DNA from: Thermoplasmata archaeon
Lineage (GTDB): Archaea > Thermoplasmatota > Thermoplasmata > Thermoplasmatales > Thermoplasmataceae
Assembly: GCA_021801305.1 (NCBI GenBank)
Contig: JAJYYD010000123.1
Location: forward strand, 1-5,415
Reading direction: 5' to 3'
DNA length: 5,415 bases
The notes beneath the pieces were generated by a model. The model was not told the origin of the DNA, searched no databases, and worked only from the letters and a program-made list of their open reading frames with translations. Both the position numbers and the translations under genes were made by a program. Shown here piece by piece: positions 1 through 5,415 of the stretch (positions are counted from its first letter, which is position 1; the number at the start of each line of letters is the position of its first letter).

Positions 1-533
1 AGTTTATAACATACATCGGAAATTCAGAATACTCGATTCCTCCCTACACAGATTTCCACCCGGCAGGTACAAATCAGGAGTATATGGATGAGACTGTGAA
101 AGCTCTCAAACAGCATGATTATGACATGGTCATTGTTCCGGCAGCACTATCCGATTTCACAATCCCGGGAAGTAAAAGCGACGAAAAACTGCATAGCGGA
201 GTTAAGCATACCATAGAGTTACATCCGCATGAAAAGATCATTTCTGGCATAAGAAAAGCCTACATGGGAAAGATTGTCTCTTTCAGCCTTAGTCCTGAAA
301 CGAATCCCGAAAAGATAAGGGAGAAGTATTCAAACACAAATCCGGACATGATTGTCCATAACACCCTGATGCCGAATCGTGAAAATTTTGGAGCGGGCAA
401 AAACATGTATACCTTCATTGGGAAAGACCGGGTGATTTCACCAGGTCTTCTGACAAAGCAGGATATGACGCTGCTTGTGCTGAGAGAGATGAACAGGATG
501 CCGGGATCAGAATTTGCTCGGGAAAATCAATAG
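1..533 (+). CDS. coaBC: CoaBC (phosphopantothenate-cysteine ligase part), 3' partial gene
   Basis: This is the C-terminal end of the phosphopantothenate-cysteine ligase (CoaB) domain, usually fused behind a phosphopantothenoylcysteine decarboxylase (CoaC) domain. The enzyme makes 4'-phosphopantothenoylcysteine and then 4'-phosphopantetheine for coenzyme A in the cytosol. The frame is open from base 3, so the gene starts before the window. The first ATG (84) is internal: conserved family sequence precedes it, including a proline-rich stretch and 'T-N-Q-E-Y-M', which matches the usual T-x-E-E-M helix start. Visible ligase motifs are AALSDF (141-158, the AAVSDF/AAVADY motif), the lysine of the E-K-L-H-S segment (186-188, equivalent to E. 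coli Lys289 of K-x-K-K), 'FSLSPETN' (matching FAAETN) and 'HNT…ENFGAGKN' (matching the A-N-D…GF-x-x-D-N stretch). The second lysines of the bacterial K-x-K-K motif are replaced, which I believe is common in archaeal forms. The TAG stop overlaps the end of the convergent hydrolase gene. An N-terminal CoaC domain is assumed, not seen; a stand-alone CoaB is possible. Confidence 0.88.
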   Translation, partial: FITYIGNSEYSIPPYTDFHPAGTNQEYMDETVKALKQHDYDMVIVPAALSDFTIPGSKSDEKLHSGVKHTIELHPHEKIISGIRKAYMGKIVSFSLSPETNPEKIREKYSNTNPDMIVHNTLMPNRENFGAGKNMYTFIGKDRVISPGLLTKQDMTLLVLREMNRMPGSEFARENQ

Positions 534-1246
534 TTATTGAATATAAATTCATCTATTATGCAGGAAACCTCCACCGGGTTTGAGGAGTGTGGAGTATGTC
601 CTCCATCTTTTATGCTGAAGAATTTGCTTCCTGAGATGTGATCATTAATAATGATCCCGTATTTTTTAGATATTATTGCGTCGTGCTCCCCCCATATGAT
701 CGCAGTATGCGACGTGATCGAGGACAATTCTTCTGGCTTGATTTTTTCTTCCCCGCTGGAATTCTGCTCTGTAATCCTTGTCATTATATTCCTGTCGTTG
801 TTATGGTTCACCCTCATGAGTTTTTCAATGAAATTCTCCATGTTTTCCCTGCCTGATTCACCAACTGTAGGATTGACCCCGGCTGAATCAATGAGAACAA
901 GAAATTCTGGGTTTCCATATGAGATTGAGAACCTGAGTGAGACCCAACCCCCGTATGAATTCCCTATCAGCCCGAATTTTTTCTTCCCAATTCCCACAAC
1001 AGAGAGGAATTCAGACAGCATAAGGCACTGAGTTCTGACAGTGTAATCAGGCATTATTTTTCCTGATTTTCCATGCCCCAGCATATCAACCATAAACAAT
1101 TCAAAATGTGGATTCAGGAGTGGTTCAAGCTTCATGAAATTGTTGCCAGATCCTCCAAGCCCATGAAGGAACACCAGAGGATATCTTCCCTCTCTGTGTA
1201 AATATGAAATATCCCCAAAACTGGTTTCGACGTATAATCTCCGCAT
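527..1246 (-). CDS. alpha/beta-hydrolase of unknown substrate
   Basis: A complete 239-residue serine hydrolase of the alpha/beta fold, probably cytosolic, with no signal peptide or membrane segment. The motifs fall in the canonical order: H-G-L-G-G at residues 28-32 (oxyanion loop), D54 followed by GHGKS at 57-61, the nucleophile elbow G-N-S-Y-G-G with Ser97, the acid in WGEHD (Asp189) and the base in D-G-G-H (His217). The triad Ser97-Asp189-His217 is therefore intact. The cap between about residues 124 and 180 is short (about 55 residues) and hydrophilic, rich in Asn and Glu, so the protein is shorter than the 270-300 residues usual for meta-cleavage-product hydrolases or proline iminopeptidases. 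The G-N-S-x-G-G elbow resembles the MhpC/BphD group, but substrate cannot be read from this. An esterase, C-C hydrolase or lactonase role is possible. The ATG at 1246 is chosen because beta-strand 1 begins directly after it and an upstream in-frame ATG (1270) is cut off by a TAA. It converges on coaBC and diverges from ppdK. Confidence 0.9.
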   Translation of the reverse strand: MRRLYVETSFGDISYLHREGRYPLVFLHGLGGSGNNFMKLEPLLNPHFELFMVDMLGHGKSGKIMPDYTVRTQCLMLSEFLSVVGIGKKKFGLIGNSYGGWVSLRFSISYGNPEFLVLIDSAGVNPTVGESGRENMENFIEKLMRVNHNNDRNIMTRITEQNSSGEEKIKPEELSSITSHTAIIWGEHDAIISKKYGIIINDHISGSKFFSIKDGGHTPHSSNPVEVSCIIDEFIFNNY

Positions 1247-1271
1247 ATTAATAGTTTATGCGTATTTCATG

Positions 1272-1277
1272 ATAAAA
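1272..1277 (-). promoter_or_regulatory. TATA-like box of the hydrolase gene
   Basis: On the minus strand the sequence reads AAGTTTTATC, giving a TTTTAT core centred about 28 bases before the ATG at 1246. That spacing would put the transcript start at or next to the start codon. No Shine-Dalgarno motif lies before the ATG, which fits a leaderless or very short leader mRNA. The call rests on one short A/T-rich match in an A/T-rich region, so the exact box is uncertain. Confidence 0.4.
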
Positions 1278-1322
1278 CTTAATTCTTTTCCCTTTCTTAG
1301 GCAGAAGAATCCAAGAAGTCAG

Positions 1323-1359
1323 CTTTTTGTGTCTGATAAAAATCAAAAAGTCACAAAAA
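1323..1359. repeat. cluster of A/T-rich inverted repeats upstream of the ppdK promoter
   Basis: Three short inverted repeats sit within 37 bases. TTTTTGTG (1324-1331) pairs with CACAAAAA (1352-1359), 8 of 8, around a 20-base spacer. CTTTTTG (1323-1329) pairs with CAAAAAG (1344-1350), 7 of 7. TGAT (1334-1337) pairs with ATCA (1342-1345). Their centres differ (about 1341.5, 1336.5 and 1339.5), so they are alternative pairings and not one perfect palindrome. The block abuts the TATA-like box of ppdK, where archaeal activators commonly bind. The A/T bias makes chance pairing easy, so a binding-site role is inference only. Confidence 0.4.
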
Positions 1360-1369
1360 ACTATTTATG
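1355..1369 (+). promoter_or_regulatory. ppdK: BRE/TATA-like promoter element of ppdK
   Basis: A run of A's (1355-1360), as in an archaeal TFB-recognition element, is followed by CTATTTATG (1361-1369), a TATA-like box whose centre is about 22 bases before the GTG start at 1387. The spacing suggests transcription starting at or very near the start codon. There is no convincing Shine-Dalgarno sequence between the box and the GTG (only a weak purine run, GATAAGAGA). Confidence 0.55.
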
Positions 1370-1386
1370 AAATAAGATAAGAGATC

Positions 1387-4056
1387 GTGAATAAGGAAAA
1401 AAAATATGTGTATCTTTTCAACGAAGGAAATGCTGGAATGACCGGCTTGCTGGGCGGCAAGGGGGCAGGTCTTGCCGAGATGAGCAACATAGGACTGAAT
1501 GTCCCCCCCGGCTTCACGATAACCACTGAGGCTTGCACAGATTTCCTGAAAAAGGGAAAATTTCCTCATGGTATGTGGGATCAGGCAATGGAAAAGCTTC
1601 ATGAAATTGAGAAGAAGACAGGAAAGAAATTTGGCGGGTCTGAAAACCCCCTGCTGGTGTCAGTCAGATCCGGGGCTCCGATAAGCATGCCGGGAATGAT
1701 GGACACCATTCTGAATGTAGGACTCAATGACACAACCCTGGTTTCACTGATAAAGGCAACGGGAAACGAAAGATTTGCACTTGATTCTTTCAGAAGGTTA
1801 ATTCAGATGTTCGGTGATGTTGTTTTCGGCATTGAAAAAAGTGCTTTTGAGGAAGTAATTGACAGCGTTAAAACCAGAACAGGGAAGAAAAATGATGTTG
1901 ACCTGGATCCTGCTGACCTGAGGGATATCATCGCGAAATTCAAGGAAGTATATGTAAAAAATGGCAAAGTGTTCCCATCCGAACCAATGGACCAGCTCAG
2001 GATATCTGTTGAAGCTGTGTTCAGGTCATGGAATTCTGAGAGAGCTAAGGTATACAGGGAACTCAACGACATTCCCGATAATCTGGGGACAGCTGTAAGC
2101 GTTGTTTCCATGGTTTTCGGAAACATGGGAAATGATTCAGCCACTGGAGTGGCGTTTACCAGGGACCCCAACACCGGAAAGAAGGGAATTTTCTCCGAGT
2201 ATCTTACAAATGCCCAGGGCGAGGATGTGGTTGCAGGCATAAGGACTCCAAAAGAAATTGAGGACCTCCGGAATGAAATACCATCAGCATACGATGACCT
2301 GGTAAGATCAGCATCCACACTTGAAAAACATTACAAGGATATGCAGGACATAGAATTTACTGTGGAAAAAGGCATTTTCTACCTTCTCCAGACCCGTACA
2401 GGGAAGAGGTCTGCCAGGGCTTCAATAAAGATTGCAACAGACATGGTGAAGGAGGGATTGATTGGCAAGGAAGATGCTCTGATGAGGATAACCCCCAGAA
2501 TACTGGATACACTTCTCCATCCCCAGATCAGGAAAAACGGGAAAGAGGTCAGGCTTGGGAAGGGCCTGGCTGCTTCACCTGGTGCTGCAGTGGGGGTAAT
2601 TGTTTTTACATCTGAGAAAGCTGTTGAGTTTGCAAAGGAGAAGAAGAAGTGCATTCTTGTTAGACCGGAGACAACTGCTGATGATGTTCGTGGGATGTCA
2701 GTGTCGGAGGGTTTCCTCACCCAGAAGGGGGGAATGACCTCACATGCTGCCGTGGTGGCAAGAGCAATGGGTAAACCCGCAGTTGTAGGTGCTGAATCCT
2801 TGAATGTGAATCTAAAGGAAGAATCCCTAACTGTTGGAACCGTTACTCTTCGTGAAGGGGACGTGATAACTGTGGATGGGACTTCAGGCGAGTTCTTCAT
2901 GGGATCTGTTGATCTGGAGGTCTCAAAGATCACTGAGGAGGCTTTGACGCTTCTCGGATGGGCGGATGAAATCAGGAAACTGGGAGTCAGGGCAAACGCC
3001 AACACGCCGGAAGAAGCGATAACTGCAAGGGAAAACGGTGCGGAAGGAATAGGACTAGCAAGGACCGAAAGAATGTTCCTTGGGAACGATCGTATCACCA
3101 TCATGCGATCCATGATCATGAGCACTTCCCTGCCGGAACGGCTGAAGTATCTTGACCTGCTCCTTCCAATGCAGATCCATGACTTTGTGGAATTTTTCAG
3201 GACAATGGAAGGATACCCGGTAATAATCAGGCTCCTGGATCCACCGCTGCATGAATTCCTTCCCAATAAGGAGGAGATAATGAATGAGATGTTCGGCCTC
3301 AAGCTGAAAATTACAAAAAGCAGCGACAATTTCGAGATCGATTCTTCAATTGCCAGGTTGAGTGAGCTCAACAAGATTTTCCAGACTATCAAGAATCTTG
3401 AGGAATTCAACCCCATGCTTGGTTTCAGGGGATGCAGGCTGGGGCTACTCTACCCGGAAATATATGAAATGCAGGTCAGGGCCATAATAACCGCTGCAAA
3501 GAGGGTGACGGAGGAGGGGAAAACAATCTACCCCGAGATCATGATTCCCCTGGTTGGAGTAGACAATGAGTTACGCATAATCAGGAGGAGGCTTGAAAAG
3601 ATCGCAAAGGAGGTATCAGGCACAGAAAAGGTGCCGTATAAATTTGGAACTATGATCGAGATCCCCAGGGCTTGCCTGACTGCTGACAGGATTGCAAAAG
3701 AGGCTGATTTCTTCTCCTTTGGGACAAATGATCTCACCCAGATGACTTTCGGTTACAGCAGGGATGATGCTGAGGGAAAGTTTATGGCGGCATACATCGG
3801 GGAAGGCATACTTCCTTACGATCCATTCACAACTGTTGATGAGGAGGGTGTGGGGGAACTCATGAAAATGGCTGTAAAGAAGGGCAAGGCCACCAATAAA
3901 ACGCTGGAAGTTGGTATATGCGGGGAACAGGGTGGTGATCCGCAGACTGTGGAATTCTGCAACAGGATCGGGCTGGATTATGTATCGGCCTCACCTCTCA
4001 GGATACCGATAGCAAGACTCTCGGCCGCAAGGGCTGCCATAGAATCTAGAAAGTGA
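1387..4056 (+). CDS. ppdK: pyruvate, phosphate dikinase (PPDK)
   Basis: This cytosolic enzyme interconverts pyruvate + ATP + Pi and PEP + AMP + PPi, linking pyruvate to PEP in gluconeogenesis or PPi-conserving glycolysis. The 889 residues show all three domains. The N-terminal ATP-grasp part (about 1-345) has LLGGKGAGLAEM, SVRSGAP with Arg94, GNMGNDSATG (245-254), NAQGEDVVAGIR (275-286), Glu323, Gln335 and Arg337. The swivelling phosphohistidine domain (about 385-510) has GGMTSHAAVVAR with catalytic His453 and the adjacent Thr451, which is the regulatory phosphorylation site in plant enzymes. The C-terminal PEP/pyruvate barrel (about 515-885) has LARTER (Arg559), RLLDPP (Arg615), Glu758, GTNDLTQ (Asn781, Asp782) and GICGEQGG with Cys845. 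GGMTSHAA rather than GGRTCHAA separates it from PEP synthase. GTG at 1387 is chosen because family similarity (KYVYLFNEG) begins right after it; the nearby ATG at 1367 is in another frame. The Clostridium symbiosum enzyme is about 15 residues shorter; the extra length seems to lie between residues 620 and 680. No frameshift or missing catalytic residue was seen. Confidence 0.97.
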   Translation: MNKEKKYVYLFNEGNAGMTGLLGGKGAGLAEMSNIGLNVPPGFTITTEACTDFLKKGKFPHGMWDQAMEKLHEIEKKTGKKFGGSENPLLVSVRSGAPISMPGMMDTILNVGLNDTTLVSLIKATGNERFALDSFRRLIQMFGDVVFGIEKSAFEEVIDSVKTRTGKKNDVDLDPADLRDIIAKFKEVYVKNGKVFPSEPMDQLRISVEAVFRSWNSERAKVYRELNDIPDNLGTAVSVVSMVFGNMGNDSATGVAFTRDPNTGKKGIFSEYLTNAQGEDVVAGIRTPKEIEDLRNEIPSAYDDLVRSASTLEKHYKDMQDIEFTVEKGIFYLLQTRTGKRSARASIKIATDMVKEGLIGKEDALMRITPRILDTLLHPQIRKNGKEVRLGKGLAASPGAAVGVIVFTSEKAVEFAKEKKKCILVRPETTADDVRGMSVSEGFLTQKGGMTSHAAVVARAMGKPAVVGAESLNVNLKEESLTVGTVTLREGDVITVDGTSGEFFMGSVDLEVSKITEEALTLLGWADEIRKLGVRANANTPEEAITARENGAEGIGLARTERMFLGNDRITIMRSMIMSTSLPERLKYLDLLLPMQIHDFVEFFRTMEGYPVIIRLLDPPLHEFLPNKEEIMNEMFGLKLKITKSSDNFEIDSSIARLSELNKIFQTIKNLEEFNPMLGFRGCRLGLLYPEIYEMQVRAIITAAKRVTEEGKTIYPEIMIPLVGVDNELRIIRRRLEKIAKEVSGTEKVPYKFGTMIEIPRACLTADRIAKEADFFSFGTNDLTQMTFGYSRDDAEGKFMAAYIGEGILPYDPFTTVDEEGVGELMKMAVKKGKATNKTLEVGICGEQGGDPQTVEFCNRIGLDYVSASPLRIPIARLSAARAAIESRK

Positions 4057-4099
4057 CCGGTAGGAGTATTCCTTTGGATAGCTGATTCAGAGGCAAATA

Positions 4100-4122
4100 T
4101 TCTTCCTGTTTTCATTTTATTC
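4100..4122 (+). terminator. T-rich probable transcription terminator after ppdK
   Basis: About 45 bases after the ppdK stop the plus strand is pyrimidine-rich, with TTCTTCC, TTTTC and TTTTATTC in succession. Archaeal RNA polymerase typically stops at such T-runs without needing a hairpin, and I see no strong stem before it. Its place, ahead of a new TATA-like box for the next gene, supports ppdK and the downstream decarboxylase being separate transcription units. The runs are only four T's long, so the call is tentative. Confidence 0.4.
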
Positions 4123-4151
4123 AAATAATGGCTCTTGAAAACCTGCCAATT

Positions 4152-4170
4152 GGAAAAAATGATATTTAAA
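4152..4170 (+). promoter_or_regulatory. ubiD: BRE/TATA-like promoter element of the ubiD-family gene
   Basis: GGAAAAAAT (4152-4160), a plausible TFB-recognition element, is followed by TATTTAAA (4163-4170), a good archaeal TATA-like box. Its centre lies about 20 bases before the ATG at 4187, close to the spacing seen before ppdK. No Shine-Dalgarno motif stands before the ATG, so a leaderless transcript is likely. The rest of the 4057-4186 gap, apart from the T-rich tract, shows nothing recognisable. Confidence 0.55.
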
Positions 4171-4186
4171 CTGGCAATACAGTGAC

Positions 4187-5415
4187 ATGATATTTGAAGA
4201 TCTCAGAGAATATATAGACTACCTGAGGAAAACCGGGAACCTGAAAGATATGAACCAGGAGGTAGATCCGGACCTTGAACTCACATACATCCTGAGTGAA
4301 GAGGAAAGAGTGGGAAAATCAGATGCTATTCTGTTCAATTCAGTCAAGAATTCAGAGATACCTGCAGTTGGGAATCTTTTCTCCACAGCAGAAAGAATGG
4401 AACTTGTCCTTGGAGGAAATCCAGGGGATATCGGAACAAGGCTGCAGAATCTCATACGTGTTCCCGATGACACTGATTCTATGATATCCCGCGGCCTTGA
4501 AATGATGAAGGAACTTGGAGGGGTGAAGCCAAAAATATCATCATCCATGGGATCGTCACACACTACACTGGACAAGGTCGACCTGGGACGCTACCCCATA
4601 TGCAAGACATGGCCCCAGGACGGTGGCAATTTCATAACACTTCCTCTTGTGATAACCAAGGATCCGGTAACAGGCCAGCGTAACATGGGCATGTACAGGA
4701 TGCAGGTATTTGACAGTGAAACAACGGGTATGCACTGGCATATTCATAAGGGAGGCTCTGAGTTTGAGCAGGATTATGCTGAAAGGTCGAAGATGATGGA
4801 TGTGGCGGTTGTACTGGGAAGCGATCCGCTTACAATGTTCTCTGCCGTGGCTCCCCTCCCAAACGGCATCGATGAGTTTTCATTCAGGGGAATAATATCG
4901 AGAAAGAGGATGGAGCTGGTAAAGGGGGAAACGGTTGACCTGGTATACCCGAAAAATGCGGAAATAGTTCTTGAGGGTTACGTTGATCCCTCTGAAACCC
5001 GTGTTGAAGGCCCCTTCGGCGACCACACAGGGTATTATTCGCTTGAATCCGAATTCCCTGTTTTTCATATAAAGAGGATAATCGAGAAAAATAATCCTGT
5101 TTATCCAACCACCATTGTTGGGAAGCTGTGGCATGAAGATGTTATAATGGGAAAGGCGATTGAAAGAATGTTCCTGCCCCTCATAAAGATACAGATTCCG
5201 GAGATAGTGGACATGAACACCATGGAGGAGGCAGTTTTCCATAACATGGTTGTTGTGTCCATAAAGAAACGGTACCCGGGACATGCAAAAAAAGTGATGT
5301 TTGCAATATGGGGAATGGGACAGCTGATGTTTTCAAAGATTGTCCTTGTTGTTGATCCTGATATAAATGTCCATGACAGGAAACAGGTGATCTGGGCAAT
5401 GAGCACACGCATTGA
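4187..5415 (+). CDS. ubiD: UbiD-family prenylated-FMN-dependent decarboxylase, 5' partial gene
   Basis: The frame is open from ATG 4187 to the window edge (409 codons plus 2 bases) and the stop lies outside. UbiD enzymes reversibly decarboxylate aromatic or alpha,beta-unsaturated acids using prenylated FMN, a cofactor made by a UbiX partner that is not in this window. The start fits the family: an 'F-E-D-L-R-E-Y-I-D-Y-L' helix follows at once. Key segments are DGGNFITLP (145-153), QRNMGMYRMQ (164-173), HWHIHKGG (183-190), DEFSFRG (229-235), EGPFGDHTGYY (274-284), PEIVD (338-342), RYPGHAKKVM (362-371) and the end 'QVIWAMSTRI'. By comparison with Fdc1 and E. coli UbiD the metal/phosphate site is Asn166, His187 and Glu230, and the catalytic set is Arg171, Glu274 and Asp279. 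Asp at the last position is as in E. coli UbiD (GDHTGYY); Fdc1 has Glu there. The substrate is not determinable: the prenyl-hydroxybenzoate, naphthoate (menaquinone, MqnL-like) or other branches of the family are all possible. The symbol is used in the family sense. Confidence 0.92.
   Translation, partial: MIFEDLREYIDYLRKTGNLKDMNQEVDPDLELTYILSEEERVGKSDAILFNSVKNSEIPAVGNLFSTAERMELVLGGNPGDIGTRLQNLIRVPDDTDSMISRGLEMMKELGGVKPKISSSMGSSHTTLDKVDLGRYPICKTWPQDGGNFITLPLVITKDPVTGQRNMGMYRMQVFDSETTGMHWHIHKGGSEFEQDYAERSKMMDVAVVLGSDPLTMFSAVAPLPNGIDEFSFRGIISRKRMELVKGETVDLVYPKNAEIVLEGYVDPSETRVEGPFGDHTGYYSLESEFPVFHIKRIIEKNNPVYPTTIVGKLWHEDVIMGKAIERMFLPLIKIQIPEIVDMNTMEEAVFHNMVVVSIKKRYPGHAKKVMFAIWGMGQLMFSKIVLVVDPDINVHDRKQVIWAMSTRI

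Noticed and set aside
651..1031. Plus-strand open frames opposite the alpha/beta-hydrolase
   Set aside because: The minus strand here encodes the hydrolase nucleophile elbow and the cap, and reaches to just short of the Asp189 motif. The plus-strand products have no family features and no promoter or ribosome binding site.
527..1246. The hydrolase as the Thermoplasma tricorn-interacting factor F1 (proline iminopeptidase)
   Set aside because: F1-type enzymes carry an HGGPG oxyanion motif, a GGSWGG elbow and a larger cap. Here the motifs are HGLGG and GNSYGG, and the protein is about 50 residues shorter.
1323..1359. The inverted repeats as a transcription terminator hairpin or small RNA gene
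   Set aside because: The arms are A/T-rich with a 20-base spacer and overlapping alternative pairings, and they sit between two divergent promoters where no transcript needs to end.
1803..2318. A 171-codon minus-strand open frame inside ppdK
   Set aside because: It lies opposite the conserved ATP-grasp motifs of PPDK and has the same Ser/Thr/Phe-rich antisense composition, with no start signals of its own.
2379..3416. A 345-codon open frame on the minus strand inside ppdK
   Set aside because: Its translation is rich in Ser, Ile and Phe and has no recognisable domain, while the plus strand over the same bases carries the conserved PPDK phosphohistidine and barrel motifs. It is an antisense shadow.
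1387..4056. PPDK as phosphoenolpyruvate synthase or PTS enzyme I
   Set aside because: The N-terminal LLGGKGAGLAEM start, NAQGEDVVAGIRTP and GGMTSHAAVVAR are PPDK signatures. PEP synthase has GGRTCHAA, and enzyme I lacks the ATP-grasp domain.
4219..5412. Several minus-strand open frames of 63-134 codons opposite the ubiD-family gene
   Set aside because: The plus frame is open throughout and matches UbiD motifs from end to end. The minus frames overlap one another in different phases and resemble no family.

Overview
The window reads as ordinary chromosomal DNA from an archaeon, most likely of the Thermoplasmata (Thermoplasmatales-like). The grounds are circumstantial. All three gene starts inside the window lack a Shine-Dalgarno motif and have a TATA-like box about 20 to 28 bases upstream, as expected for leaderless archaeal transcripts. 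Arginine is written mostly with AGG/AGA and isoleucine often with ATA. The pantothenate gene has the archaeal 'AALSDF' type of ligase motif. Base composition looks middling (mid-40s percent GC by eye, not counted). No marker gene fixes the genus.

Layout: positions 1-533 (+) are the 3' end of coaBC, the bifunctional coenzyme A biosynthesis enzyme, of which only the ligase (CoaB) part is visible. It converges with, and overlaps by 7 bases, a complete alpha/beta-hydrolase gene on the minus strand (527-1246). A 140-base divergent intergenic region (1247-1386) follows, with a TATA-like box for each flanking gene and a cluster of A/T-rich inverted repeats just upstream of the plus-strand promoter. 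The main gene is a complete pyruvate, phosphate dikinase (ppdK, 1387-4056, +) with a GTG start. A 130-base gap (4057-4186) holds a T-rich probable terminator and another TATA-like box. The 5' part of a UbiD-family prenylated-FMN decarboxylase (4187 to the window end, +) then runs off the right edge.

The genes look like separate transcription units of central and cofactor metabolism, not one operon: CoA synthesis, pyruvate/PEP interconversion, a hydrolase of unknown substrate, and a decarboxylase probably for quinone or another aromatic/unsaturated acid. I see no mobile element, CRISPR array, RNA gene, toxin-antitoxin or defence system. The points most worth a second look are the inverted repeats before ppdK, an apparent insertion of about 15 residues in the PPDK C-terminal barrel, and the unassigned substrate of the UbiD protein.
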